From the NCBI GenBank assembly GCA_964621905.1, contig CAZUNG010000001.1, forward strand, positions 358,830 to 422,829: 64,000 nucleotides of DNA, read 5' to 3'. Both the position numbers and the translations under genes were made by a program. The notes under the pieces are model-generated. The model did not search any database. It was given only the letters and a program-made list of their open reading frames with translations, and had not been told where the DNA came from. Positions 1 through 8,637 of this stretch are shown here, piece after piece; within the stretch, counting starts at the first letter, position 1; each line of letters starts with the position of its first letter. This DNA is from Ruminococcus_G sp964621905. GTDB taxonomy: Bacteria > Bacillota > Clostridia > Lachnospirales > Lachnospiraceae.

Positions 1-86
1 ATATTGCCCATACCGACTGCAGACCCCACCGATGCCAGAATAAAACCGATGCGGCTGTTGAACGTGTTTGTTTTTACATTTTTCAT
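1..86 (-). CDS. Sodium:neurotransmitter symporter (NSS/SNF) family transporter, N-terminus only
   Basis: Reading the minus strand from an ATG at 86 gives 28 residues before the window edge, including SRIGFILASVGSAVGMGNI. This is the conserved first membrane segment of NSS-family (LeuT-like) Na+-coupled amino acid transporters, which carries part of the Na+ and substrate site. A GGGAG Shine-Dalgarno lies a few bases before the ATG, so this is a genuine start. The rest lies left of the window. It is downstream of the P-type ATPase on the same strand, separated by about 120 bp that includes a stem-loop, so it may have its own transcript. The fragment is too short to name the substrate. Confidence 0.85.
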   Translation of the reverse strand, partial: MKNVKTNTFNSRIGFILASVGSAVGMGN

Positions 87-161
87 ATTTTTCTCCCTGG
101 TTACATCTAATAATCTGATTATACGAAAAATAAGAATATTAAGCAATAGGAGAATCCAACT

Positions 162-199
162 GCGGGTTAAGAATCCAAGTGTCTGGAATCTCAACCCGC
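162..199 (-). terminator. Stem-loop between P-type ATPase and NSS transporter
   Basis: The arms 162-176 and 185-199 match at 13 of 15 positions around an 8-base loop. The hairpin lies just after the ATPase stop codon on the minus strand. No clear T-tract follows it in that direction, so it could be a weak terminator, a 3'-end stabiliser or an attenuating structure ahead of the NSS gene. Confidence 0.4.
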
Positions 200-209
200 C
201 TTCTTTAAA

Positions 210-2687
210 TTATTTAATAGATTTACGTATTTTATGTGTCTTATGCTTTTTTCCTTTTTTCATTTTTTTATTTTGATGAATAGTACTGAAAAATTTCTCA
301 AGCCCTTCGATGATACTGCTCGTATAACGCAGTACAGGTTCTGTTGCCAGGGCAAATACGCCGAGCAGCATTCCGCATTTCAAAGATACCATACTGATGG
401 CAAACAGGTTGTTGACAAAGAAAATACAGATCAGCATCCCCACTGTAACTCCGATAAATACGGCCGAGCGCATTTTATTCATCGGCTTACTGATGCGGTA
501 CAGAATCATGAGTCCGACCGATGCGAGCAGGAGCGTAGAGGCGGTGGATATATCGGTGGAATCCACCCCAAACACCAGACCGAACACGACGAGTGCACTC
601 ACGATAAAAAAATCCGTAAGACCCGCCGGCAGAGCCTTTAACAGGACGTTTGTTATAAAATGACCTTCTATAATATTTTCATTTGGTTCCAGCGCAAGAA
701 GAAAACCGGGAATACCGATGGTGAACATGCTGATCAGTGATATCTGTGACGGTTCCAGCGGATAGTTAATCATAAACGCGATCGAAAACATGGCCATCAG
801 GAAGGAAAAAATATTCTTGACCAGAAACAGGCTGGCAGAACGCTGAATGTTGTTGACAACACGCCGTCCTTCGAGCACGACAGACGGCATACATGCAAAA
901 TTTGAATCCAGCAGTACAAGCTGTGAAGCCTGAGCGGCAGCGTCACTTCCCGATGCCATGGCGACGCTGCAGTCTGCATCTTTCAGAGCAAGCACATCGT
1001 TGACACCATCCCCTGTCATGGCTACGGTTTTCCCCTGACGTTTCAATGCTTTGACAAACTGTCTTTTCTGGTTCGGGGTAACGCGCCCAAATACTGTATA
1101 TTTCTGCATTGCCTCGTTGACATCATCTTCCGTGAGCAGCGTCTGGGCATCCACGTATCGGTCGGCGTTGTTTATGCCTGCCTGTATTGCCACTTTAGAC
1201 ACCGTCACCGGATTATCACCGGAAATAACTTTAATTTCAACACCCTGATCCGCAAAATATTCAAAAGTTGCCTTTGCTTCTTTACGGATTGGATTGGACA
1301 GTAATACCAGACATAACGGCGTCACCGGTGCTGTCAGCTCTTTTCCGTCGGCTATGCCGTGATAGCGCGCGAAAATCAGTACACGGTATCCTTCGCTGCC
1401 GTGCATCTCGATCTCTTCTTGATAATCATCATACTGTGAACGAAGAATGAATTCGGGCGCTCCGATGACGTAGGAATCCTCTCCGAATGCTGCGCTGCTG
1501 TATTTATATGCGGAAGAAAAAGATGTCGTAGACGTTGCGACTTTTCCGGTGACCTCCCGGAAACGTTCTTTCATCGCCGCCATCGTGATATTGTCTTTTG
1601 ACATGGCGTATACAAAATCACCGAGCATCAGTTCCAGTGACTCGTCTTCCTCCTCACGATATCCGTCCAGCGGGACTATATCGTTGACTTCCATCGTGTT
1701 TTCTGTAATGGTCCCCGTCTTATCGACACACAGTACGTTGACACGGGCAAGTGTCTCGATACATTTCATATCATGGACAAGTACTTTTTTCCCCGCCAGA
1801 CGCATAACGCTCACCACAAGGGCTACGCTGGCGAGAAGATACAGACCTTCCGGAATCATTCCTATGACGGCTGCGACCATAGAAGTAATACTGGACTGCA
1901 AAGATGATTTTGCAAACAGCAGCTGCTGAACAACCAGTACAACCCCGATCGGTATGATAATAATGCCCACGGTAAGTACGAGATTGTTCAGAGAACGGAT
2001 CATCTCAGACTGTTCGCCTTCTTTTGCCGCTTTTGCCTCCGTTGTCAGCTTTGACACATAAGAATCCCCGCCGACTTTTTCAAGTTTTGCAAGGCACCGT
2101 CCGGAAACAATAAAACTGCCGGAGAGGAGAGAGTCCTCTTTTTTCTTGGTAATCTCATCAGATTCTCCCGTAATCAGGGATTCATTCACCTGCACTTCGC
2201 CGCTCATAACACGTGCATCCGCCGGTATCTGATTGCCGGCAGAAAACAACACGATATCGTCCAGCACAAGGGCATCCGCCGGTATCGTCATCTCTTTGCC
2301 GTCACGGATGACAGTGGCTTTTGGGGCATTGAGCACGGTCAGTTTATCCAGAACATTTTTAGAACGGATTTCCTGTACGATGCCGATCAGCGTATTTGCA
2401 ATAATTACAGGGAGAAATGTCAGGTCACGAAAAGAACCGACCAGAATCAACAACACCGCAATCACCGCAAATACAAGGTTGAAATACGTTAAAAGGTTGC
2501 TGAGCACAATTTCCTTTATACTTTTTGAAGGAGGATCAACGGGTGTGTTGATACATCCCTGAAGGGTATGTTCCTTTACCTGTGCCGAAGTCAGTCCCGT
2601 GTGAATATCCGGATCAAACCGGGTGATAGTATGGCTGACTTCTTCAATCAGCGGTTCCTCCTGTGCTTTTTTTATAAATTTTTTCAT
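210..2687 (-). CDS. Cation-translocating P-type ATPase (HAD superfamily)
   Basis: An 825-residue integral membrane pump that couples ATP hydrolysis to cation transport. Visible hallmarks in order are an N-terminal cation-ATPase domain, a first pair of membrane helices, the actuator loop with TGES near residue 173, the membrane motif MIPEGL near 278, the phosphorylated Asp in DKTGT near 322, the hinge TGDGVND near 600 and six C-terminal membrane helices. The C-terminus is very basic (Lys/His-rich). I start at 2687 because AGGAG lies 4 bases upstream. A longer frame reaching 2744 would overlap the end of rqcH. The ion is not clear: MIPEGL replaces the usual P2-type PEGLP, and the usual heavy-metal Cys-Pro motif is absent. 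Probably co-transcribed with rqcH, 31 bp upstream. Confidence 0.88.
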   Translation of the reverse strand: MKKFIKKAQEEPLIEEVSHTITRFDPDIHTGLTSAQVKEHTLQGCINTPVDPPSKSIKEIVLSNLLTYFNLVFAVIAVLLILVGSFRDLTFLPVIIANTLIGIVQEIRSKNVLDKLTVLNAPKATVIRDGKEMTIPADALVLDDIVLFSAGNQIPADARVMSGEVQVNESLITGESDEITKKKEDSLLSGSFIVSGRCLAKLEKVGGDSYVSKLTTEAKAAKEGEQSEMIRSLNNLVLTVGIIIIPIGVVLVVQQLLFAKSSLQSSITSMVAAVIGMIPEGLYLLASVALVVSVMRLAGKKVLVHDMKCIETLARVNVLCVDKTGTITENTMEVNDIVPLDGYREEEDESLELMLGDFVYAMSKDNITMAAMKERFREVTGKVATSTTSFSSAYKYSSAAFGEDSYVIGAPEFILRSQYDDYQEEIEMHGSEGYRVLIFARYHGIADGKELTAPVTPLCLVLLSNPIRKEAKATFEYFADQGVEIKVISGDNPVTVSKVAIQAGINNADRYVDAQTLLTEDDVNEAMQKYTVFGRVTPNQKRQFVKALKRQGKTVAMTGDGVNDVLALKDADCSVAMASGSDAAAQASQLVLLDSNFACMPSVVLEGRRVVNNIQRSASLFLVKNIFSFLMAMFSIAFMINYPLEPSQISLISMFTIGIPGFLLALEPNENIIEGHFITNVLLKALPAGLTDFFIVSALVVFGLVFGVDSTDISTASTLLLASVGLMILYRISKPMNKMRSAVFIGVTVGMLICIFFVNNLFAISMVSLKCGMLLGVFALATEPVLRYTSSIIEGLEKFFSTIHQNKKMKKGKKHKTHKIRKSIK

Positions 2688-2718
2688 AAAACTCCTATCT
2701 GTCAATTCATACAACTTA

Positions 2719-4467
2719 TCATTTGTTTCCTTCGACCGGCACAATTCCCGAAATATCCGGTTCGATCAACAGAGAGTAATTCGTAGGATAAACAACAAAG
2801 CCCGGTTTAGATCCTTTGGGTTTTTTGAGGTTTTTTCGCTGCGTATAGTCAATTTCTACCTTGGGAGCACTTCTGCCTTTGGAAAAATAAGCGGCAAGGC
2901 GTCCTGCTTCCTCAAATGTACTGTCCGGAAGGTCATTGCCGTCCCCTTTTACAATCACATGCGATCCAGGCTGGCCTTTTGCATGAAACCACCAGTCATT
3001 TCCGTTTGCAATCTTAAAGGTCAGTTCATCATTCTGAAAATTGTTTTTGCCAACGTATATATGGTACCCGTCACTTGAAAGATAGTGATACGGTCTGGTC
3101 GTAATTCTGACTTTTTTTCCACCGTCATGTTTCCGTTTAATATAGCCAAACTCCATCAACTCTTCTTTAATCTGGACGAGATCTTCCTCAGCACGTGCGA
3201 TGTCAAGCGCAACCGCAATCGATTCCAGATGTTCGATCTCTGCTTTTGTCTCAGACAGAAGAGAATCCAGCGCGTCGGACGTCCGTTTCAGCTTATTATA
3301 TCGCTCAAAGTATTTTTTCGCATTTTCAGACGGCTGAAGCTTCGGGTCAAGCGGGACGGTGACCATCTCATTGTTGTAATAATTCAGCGCTTCAAATGAC
3401 TTTGCCTTGGGTTCCAGATTGTATCCATAGGCGTTGATCAGTTCACCGTATATCCGGTATTTTTCTTTCTTTTCCGTATCTTTCAGCTGTTTTTGCTGCA
3501 GTTGATACTTTTTGACGCTGCGCTCGAGCGATGTCTGCACAATTCGTCTGAGTTCAGAAGACTTCTGACGGATACGCGTTACAACATTGCGCGCCGCATA
3601 GTAGGCTTCCAGCATTGCGCTTACGGATTCATATGTAACGGCAGAAAAATCCCGATACAGAGAAAGCACGAGGCTGGAAAACTCTATCGGTTCTTTATCC
3701 TGATAAATAATATTCGGTGTAAATGCTGACGTGCTGACATCTTCCATCATCCGAAGAAACGTATGATACAGATGTGTCTTTTCAAGTTCGTCCAGTGAAT
3801 CCGTGGATGCCCCCCCGTCGATCGAAGCGCGGTTGCAGAGCTCTTCTCCGATCAGCGGACTGATACCGGTAAGCGAGCTGTAAAGCGCTTTGCCGACAGG
3901 AAGCGGTCTTGTCAGCACATGATTCATGAATTCATCCTGTGTCACTTGAAATGGATTGAATTTTTCCCGTGTCTCCGGAATAAAATAATCCCGTCCGGGA
4001 AGTACTTCACGGACAGAACTCATATGCGCGGAAACGTGTTTAATACTGTCAATGATACAAAAATCTTCATTACAGAAAATAATATTGCTGTGTTTTCCCA
4101 TAATCTCTATGATAAGGTATTTTCGGCAGAGATCCCCGAGTTCATTCAGATGTTCCAGCTTGATCTGTATGATACGTTCCAGCCCGGGCTGCGTAATGCT
4201 CAGAATTTTGGCGCTGCCGATATGCTTTCGAAGAAGCATACAGAAATTTGGAGCAGTCAGCGGGCTTGGCTTCCTGTTTTTTGTAAGATAGATGAGCGGC
4301 AGAGAGGCGTTCGCTGAAATAAACAGAAGATACTGTTCTTTGTTGTTTTTTATTGTAATCAAAAGCTCATCATTTTCAGGCTGTGCGATCTTATTGATTT
4401 TGCCTCCGGTGATGGTCTGATTCAGTTCAGATGTAATGTTTGCTATTGTAATACCGTCAAATGCCAT
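2719..4467 (-). CDS. rqcH: NFACT-family ribosome quality control factor RqcH (Rqc2 homologue)
   Basis: A 582-residue cytosolic protein of the NFACT family, long annotated as fibronectin-binding protein. In Firmicutes RqcH binds stalled 50S subunits and recruits tRNA-Ala to add C-terminal alanine tails. The N-terminal NFACT-N domain begins MAFDGITIANITSELN. A long coiled-coil occupies roughly residues 285-430. The C-terminal NFACT-R (DUF814) domain carries WWFHAKGQPGSHVIV. Length is usual for the family. GGAG lies 6 bases before the ATG. The gene is divergent from yicC across about 140 bp. Family assignment is firm; the alanine-tailing role is inferred from homologues. Confidence 0.93.
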   Translation of the reverse strand: MAFDGITIANITSELNQTITGGKINKIAQPENDELLITIKNNKEQYLLFISANASLPLIYLTKNRKPSPLTAPNFCMLLRKHIGSAKILSITQPGLERIIQIKLEHLNELGDLCRKYLIIEIMGKHSNIIFCNEDFCIIDSIKHVSAHMSSVREVLPGRDYFIPETREKFNPFQVTQDEFMNHVLTRPLPVGKALYSSLTGISPLIGEELCNRASIDGGASTDSLDELEKTHLYHTFLRMMEDVSTSAFTPNIIYQDKEPIEFSSLVLSLYRDFSAVTYESVSAMLEAYYAARNVVTRIRQKSSELRRIVQTSLERSVKKYQLQQKQLKDTEKKEKYRIYGELINAYGYNLEPKAKSFEALNYYNNEMVTVPLDPKLQPSENAKKYFERYNKLKRTSDALDSLLSETKAEIEHLESIAVALDIARAEEDLVQIKEELMEFGYIKRKHDGGKKVRITTRPYHYLSSDGYHIYVGKNNFQNDELTFKIANGNDWWFHAKGQPGSHVIVKGDGNDLPDSTFEEAGRLAAYFSKGRSAPKVEIDYTQRKNLKKPKGSKPGFVVYPTNYSLLIEPDISGIVPVEGNK

Positions 4468-4510
4468 ATTCTTCTCCTTTTATCAATTTATTATAGCAGA
4501 AAAAAATGAT

Positions 4511-4539
4511 TTGACTAGGGTTTTGTAATGAATTATAAT
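4511..4539 (+). promoter_or_regulatory. Sigma-A promoter for the yicC-remA-gmk-rpoZ run
   Basis: TTGACT (4511-4516) and TATAAT (4534-4539) are separated by exactly 17 bases, about 70 bases before the yicC start. On the opposite strand a TATAAT-like element near 4491-4496 could serve rqcH, so the two promoters may sit nearly back to back. Confidence 0.75.
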
Positions 4540-4607
4540 AAATTTGTATGTTTAAGTGCGAGACACTTTTACATGCGATCATTTATAGAAACGAGAAGAG
4601 TAATAAC

Positions 4608-5486
4608 ATGATGAAAAGTATGACAGGATTTGGACGTTTTGAGATACAGAACGAACAATACAGGTTTACGGTCGAGATGAAATCCGTTAACCACCGTTAT
4701 CTGGATTTTAATTTTAAGATACCGAAGAAGTTAAGTTTGTTTGAATCCGCCGTCCGTGCAGTATTGAAAGAGTATATGCAGCGCGGAAAAGTGGATGTTT
4801 TTATCACTTATGAGAACTATACCCAAAGCCGGATATCCCTGAAATACAACAGAGATATTGCAGGACAGTATCTGGATTATCTGCAGGAGCTGGGAAAGGA
4901 TTTTTCTCTGGAAAATGATATTACAGTTTCCAATCTTTCGCGTTATCCAGAGGTTTTTACCATGGAAGAGCAGCCGGTTGATGAGGAGGAACTCTGGAGC
5001 GTTCTGGAACAGGTGCTTCGAAGAGCCGCCGAATCTTTTTCTGCTTCCCGCGAAAAAGAGGGCGCCGATCTCAAGAACGATCTGCTTGATAAACTGGACA
5101 GTATGCTTGAAAAGGTTGCCGCGATTGAAGTCCGTTCCCCGGAAATTATAAGGGAATACCGTGAAAAACTGGAGAAGAAGCTCCGCGAACTTTTGGAAGA
5201 CAGTCAGGTTGAAGAGTCGAGAATTGCCGCAGAAGTTGTCCTTTTTGCAGATAAAATCTGCACAGACGAAGAAACAGTCAGGCTGAAAAGTCACATAGAG
5301 AATATGAAGCGTGTGCTGACAGAAGGCGGAGGCATTGGACGTAAGCTCGATTTCATCGCACAGGAGATGAATCGTGAGGCTAATACTATCCTGTCCAAGG
5401 CCAATGATCTGGAAACTTCCAATATCGCCATTTATCTCAAGACAGAGATTGAAAAAGTGCGGGAACAGATCCAGAACATTGAGTAA
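4608..5486 (+). CDS. yicC: YicC family endoribonuclease
   Basis: A 292-residue protein of the YicC family, starting with the family signature MKSMTGFGRFE and ending with the conserved RKLDFIAQEMNREANTILSK block of its C-terminal DUF1732 domain. E. coli YicC is reported to be an endoribonuclease that acts on small RNAs, and the Firmicutes homologue is commonly placed ahead of remA and gmk. Two adjacent ATGs (4608, 4611) are possible. I chose 4608 because GAAGAG lies about 7 bases upstream. A longer frame from 4548 lacks the family start. It is the first gene of a tightly spaced housekeeping run and has its own sigma-A promoter. Confidence 0.93.
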   Translation: MMKSMTGFGRFEIQNEQYRFTVEMKSVNHRYLDFNFKIPKKLSLFESAVRAVLKEYMQRGKVDVFITYENYTQSRISLKYNRDIAGQYLDYLQELGKDFSLENDITVSNLSRYPEVFTMEEQPVDEEELWSVLEQVLRRAAESFSASREKEGADLKNDLLDKLDSMLEKVAAIEVRSPEIIREYREKLEKKLRELLEDSQVEESRIAAEVVLFADKICTDEETVRLKSHIENMKRVLTEGGGIGRKLDFIAQEMNREANTILSKANDLETSNIAIYLKTEIEKVREQIQNIE

Positions 5487-5499
5487 GTGAGGGACCATT

Positions 5500-5775
5500 T
5501 TGACTAGACTGATTAATATTGGATTTGGCAATGTCATCAATGCAGAGAAAATAGTAGCTGTCGTCAGCCCGGATGCCGCACCCGTCAAACGCATGATTCA
5601 AAGTGCAAAAGAAAACGGTAATGCGATCGACGCAACACAGGGAAGGCGGACCAAAGCTGTAATTATTACGGAAGAAAACTTTGTGATTCTTTCTGCTTTA
5701 CAGGCAGAGACAATCAGTAAACGTGTGAATACAGGGTACACAGCGGATGAAAAAGGGGATATGTATGAACCATAA
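5500..5775 (+). CDS. remA: RemA-like regulator (DUF370)
   Basis: A 91-residue protein closely resembling Bacillus RemA, a DNA-binding regulator that forms rings and activates matrix and osmoprotection genes. The diagnostic stretches are LINIGFGN, VSPDAAPVKRMI, DATQGRRTKAVIIT and VILSALQAETI. It starts at a TTG, 13 bases after the yicC stop, with GAGGGA just upstream; no ATG lies in a suitable place. Gene order yicC-remA-gmk-rpoZ is the standard Firmicutes arrangement, which supports the call. The C-terminal tail after residue 80 is specific to this lineage and overlaps the start of gmk. Confidence 0.92.
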   Translation: MTRLINIGFGNVINAEKIVAVVSPDAAPVKRMIQSAKENGNAIDATQGRRTKAVIITEENFVILSALQAETISKRVNTGYTADEKGDMYEP

Positions 5776-6394
5776 GGGAATTTTAGTGGTGGTGTCTGGA
5801 TTTTCCGGCTCGGGAAAAGGAACTTTGATGAAGCGGCTGATGAACAAATACGACAATTATGCACTTTCCGTGTCGGCAACAACAAGGACTCCGAGAGCCG
5901 GAGAACGTGACGGAAAGGAATACTTTTTCAAGACGCAGGAGTCATTCTGCAAAATGATTCAGGAGGACGCATTTATTGAATATGCACGCTACGTAGATAA
6001 CTATTACGGAACTCCAAAGGAATATGTTCAGGAACAGCTTGATTCCGGAAAGGACGTGATCCTGGAGATCGAAATGCAGGGTGCATTAAAAGTCAAGGAA
6101 AAAATGCCGGAAACACTGTTGATCTTTGTGACCCCCCCTTCTGTACAGGAGTTAAAACGGAGACTGACGGAGCGCGGGACAGAGTCCAGCGAGATTGTAG
6201 ATGCCCGAATGGCACAGGCTAAAGAAGAAGTAAAATTTATGGAGTTTTACGACCATGTTCTGGTCAACGAAACAAATGAGGAAGAGGCTTGTGCTGACGA
6301 AATGCACCGGGTAATCCAAAGCGCACATACAAAAACTTCCCAGAACAGGGAATTTATCGAACATATCAGGGAACAATTGGAAGAGGTATCGTGA
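5765..6394 (+). CDS. gmk: Guanylate kinase
   Basis: A 209-residue cytosolic enzyme phosphorylating GMP to GDP with ATP. The P-loop GFSGSGKGTL is near residue 12, followed by the GMP-binding SVSATTRTPRAGERDGKEY. The later DVILEIEMQGALKV and the lid region RLTERGTES are also typical. I start at 5765 because AAGGGGAT lies 4 bases upstream; an in-frame ATG at 5747 lies further upstream and lacks a better site. The start overlaps the remA stop by 11 bases, suggesting translational coupling. Confidence 0.96.
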   Translation: MNHKGILVVVSGFSGSGKGTLMKRLMNKYDNYALSVSATTRTPRAGERDGKEYFFKTQESFCKMIQEDAFIEYARYVDNYYGTPKEYVQEQLDSGKDVILEIEMQGALKVKEKMPETLLIFVTPPSVQELKRRLTERGTESSEIVDARMAQAKEEVKFMEFYDHVLVNETNEEEACADEMHRVIQSAHTKTSQNREFIEHIREQLEEVS

Positions 6395-6409
6395 AAGGAG
6401 ACAGGGATT

Positions 6410-6676
6410 ATGATTCATCCATCGTATTCAGAATTAATGCAGGCTATCAACAAGGATATTGACGCAGACGAGGCGCCATTGGTAAACAGCCGGTATTCCA
6501 TCGTTCTGGCTACCAGTAAACGGGCAAGACAGATCATCAGCGGGGCAGAACCGTTTGTGAGGGCGGCAGGGAAAAAACCGCTGTCGATTGCGGTAGAAGA
6601 AATGTATGAAGGACAAGTGAAGATTCTTCCGGAAGATTTCGAAACAGAAGAGAGCGAAGAGACAGAAGAAAGGTAA
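6410..6676 (+). CDS. rpoZ: DNA-directed RNA polymerase omega subunit
   Basis: An 88-residue small subunit that assists assembly of the RNA polymerase beta-prime subunit. The conserved core is seen at residues 22-45 (VNSRYSIVLATSKRARQI) and the later KPLSIAVEEMYEGQV. The last fifteen residues are a Glu-rich tail. AAAGGAGA lies about 8 bases before the ATG, and the gene follows gmk by 15 bases as in most Clostridia. A stem-loop follows it before rimO. Confidence 0.95.
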   Translation: MIHPSYSELMQAINKDIDADEAPLVNSRYSIVLATSKRARQIISGAEPFVRAAGKKPLSIAVEEMYEGQVKILPEDFETEESEETEER

Positions 6677-6688
6677 GCATCAAAGAAC

Positions 6689-6724
6689 AAGCTGTTACGC
6701 GGTCATTGACTGTTGTAACAGCTT
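6689..6724 (+). terminator. Stem-loop after rpoZ
   Basis: A perfect 10-bp stem pairs AAGCTGTTAC (6689-6698) with GTAACAGCTT (6715-6724), followed by TCTT and then A-rich sequence. The T-tract is short, so termination is probably partial and rimO may still be reached by read-through. Confidence 0.5.
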
Positions 6725-6760
6725 TCTTAAAAGAAGCAAAATTACAAAAGGAGCAAAAGC

Positions 6761-8098
6761 ATGCAGATTTTATTTATTTCGCTTGGCTGTGATAAAAATC
6801 TTGTGGACTCTGAAGAAATGCTTGGGTTGCTGGAGGCCAGAGGCTATACCATCACAGATGATGAGACAGCTGCAGATATCATTGTCGTGAATACCTGCTG
6901 TTTCATCCATGACGCGAAGGAGGAGAGTATCCAGACGATTCTGGATATGGCAAAATACCGGACCGAGGGAAGGGCAAAAGCACTTGTTGTGACCGGATGT
7001 CTTGCACAGCGCTATCAAAAAGAAATTCAACAGGAAATCCCGGAAGTGGATGCTGTTCTGGGTACGTCCAGTTATGATGAGATTGCAGATGCTCTGGAAC
7101 AGGTGCTTGGCGGAAATGCATACACATCTTTTCGGGATATTGACCGTCTTCCGGATTTGGATGCGAAACGGCTCATCACAACCGGCGGAGCGTATGAATA
7201 TCTGAAAATAGCAGAAGGCTGCGAAAAGCACTGTACTTACTGTATCATACCGAAAATTCGCGGCGGCTACCGCAGTGTGCCGATGGAAAAGCTGCTTCGG
7301 CAGGCGCGGTATCTGGCGGAGTCAGGGGTAAAAGAACTGATTATCATCGCCCAGGAGACAACGCTCTATGGGAAGGACCTCTATGGTGAGAAATCACTGC
7401 ACCGTCTGCTGAAGGAACTGTGCCGCATTGACGGTATTGTGTGGATACGGGTAATGTACTGTTATCCGGAAGAAATTTATCCGGAACTGATCCGGACAAT
7501 CAAGGAGGAGCCAAAGATCTGTCATTATCTGGACATTCCGATCCAGCACTGCAGCGACAGCATTCTGAAGCGTATGGGGCGCAGGACTTCCAAGCAGGAT
7601 CTGGAAACCATCATAACCGAAATACGAAAACAGATTCCTGATGTTGTGCTGAGGACCACATTGATTACCGGTTTCCCCGGAGAAACCCAGGAAGATCACG
7701 AGGAATTAAAACAGTTTGTAGCGGACATGGCATTTGACCGTCTCGGCGTCTTTACGTATTCACCGGAAGAGGATACGCCTGCTGCCTCCATGGAGCATCA
7801 GCTTGCAGAAGCGGTTAAGGAAGAACGGCAGGCGGAATTGATGGAACTGCAGCAGGATGTGTCACTGGAGCTTGGTGAGGATCGGATCGGACAGAAACAG
7901 CTTGTGTTTATCGAGGGCAAGGTGGCAGACGAAGATGCCTATGTAGGCAGAACCTATGCGGACGCCCCCGGCATTGACGGATATATCTTCGTAAATACAC
8001 AGCTTCCCCTTATGACGGGAGATTTTGTACGGGTGAACGTTACGGGTTCGCTTGAATATGATTTGATAGGAGAAATTGCTGATGAATACACCGAATAA
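6761..8098 (+). CDS. rimO: Ribosomal protein S12 methylthiotransferase RimO
   Basis: A 445-residue radical SAM methylthiotransferase that adds a thiomethyl group to an aspartate of ribosomal protein S12. The N-terminal MTTase domain starts with the RimO-typical SLGCDKNLVDSE, and its cluster-binding cysteines continue in NTCCF and VTGCLAQ. The radical SAM cluster motif is GCEKHCTYCIIP near residue 150, and a C-terminal TRAM domain follows. DKNLVDSE distinguishes RimO from the tRNA enzyme MiaB. AAAGGAG lies 8 bases before the ATG. The end overlaps pgsA by 17 bases. Confidence 0.95.
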   Translation: MQILFISLGCDKNLVDSEEMLGLLEARGYTITDDETAADIIVVNTCCFIHDAKEESIQTILDMAKYRTEGRAKALVVTGCLAQRYQKEIQQEIPEVDAVLGTSSYDEIADALEQVLGGNAYTSFRDIDRLPDLDAKRLITTGGAYEYLKIAEGCEKHCTYCIIPKIRGGYRSVPMEKLLRQARYLAESGVKELIIIAQETTLYGKDLYGEKSLHRLLKELCRIDGIVWIRVMYCYPEEIYPELIRTIKEEPKICHYLDIPIQHCSDSILKRMGRRTSKQDLETIITEIRKQIPDVVLRTTLITGFPGETQEDHEELKQFVADMAFDRLGVFTYSPEEDTPAASMEHQLAEAVKEERQAELMELQQDVSLELGEDRIGQKQLVFIEGKVADEDAYVGRTYADAPGIDGYIFVNTQLPLMTGDFVRVNVTGSLEYDLIGEIADEYTE

Positions 8099-8621
8099 AC
8101 TGACACTGCTTCGTGTCATTATGATTCCTTTTTTTGTCATTTTCATGCTGGTTCCTGCGGCAGGAGGGAATACCAAATGGATAGCACTGGCGATATTTAT
8201 CGTGGCAAGCCTGACAGACGCCCTGGATGGCTATCTCGCAAGAAGAGACAATCTGGTTACCAATTTTGGCAAGTTCATGGATCCGCTTGCAGATAAGCTT
8301 TTGGTCTGCTCAGCATTAATTTGTTTGATCGAGCTGGATAAAATACCGTGCTGGGTGGTTATCATTATTATAGCAAGAGAATTTATCATCAGCGGTTTTC
8401 GTCTGATTGCATCTGACAACGGCATCGTCATTGCAGCCAGTTACTGGGGAAAAGCAAAGACGATCTCTCAGATGGTGATGATCATTCTCCTGATCGCAGA
8501 TCTGGGAAGTATTTTCGGTATGCTGGAACAGGTTTTTATCTATCTGTCTCTGGCGCTGACTGTCGTTTCTTTGGTCGATTACCTGTTGAAAAATAAAAAC
8601 GTATTAAGCATGCAGAGCTGA
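8082..8621 (+). CDS. pgsA: CDP-diacylglycerol--glycerol-3-phosphate 3-phosphatidyltransferase
   Basis: A 179-residue membrane enzyme making phosphatidylglycerol phosphate from CDP-diacylglycerol and glycerol-3-phosphate. The CDP-alcohol phosphotransferase signature DG-x2-AR-x8-G-x3-D-x3-D is complete between residues 47 and 69 (DALDGYLARRDN then GKFMDPLADK). Several hydrophobic helices follow. I place the start at the ATG at 8082, with TAGGAG 9 bases upstream and inside the 3' end of rimO; a TTG two codons earlier is less likely. The neighbour cinA follows by 16 bases, a conserved rimO-pgsA-cinA order. Confidence 0.95.
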   Translation: MNTPNKLTLLRVIMIPFFVIFMLVPAAGGNTKWIALAIFIVASLTDALDGYLARRDNLVTNFGKFMDPLADKLLVCSALICLIELDKIPCWVVIIIIAREFIISGFRLIASDNGIVIAASYWGKAKTISQMVMIILLIADLGSIFGMLEQVFIYLSLALTVVSLVDYLLKNKNVLSMQS

Positions 8622-8637
8622 TTTAGGAGGGATTCAT

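Noticed and set aside
4504..4607. Extra N-terminal 20 residues for YicC from an ATG at 4548
   Set aside because: The extension lies just after the promoter -10 box, has no ribosome site and does not match the family start MKSMTGFG.
4731..5594. Long minus-strand open frame (287 codons) opposite yicC
   Set aside because: It is antisense to a well-conserved gene, has no family features and no ribosome site; it is rich in Phe/Leu/Cys as expected from a mirror frame.
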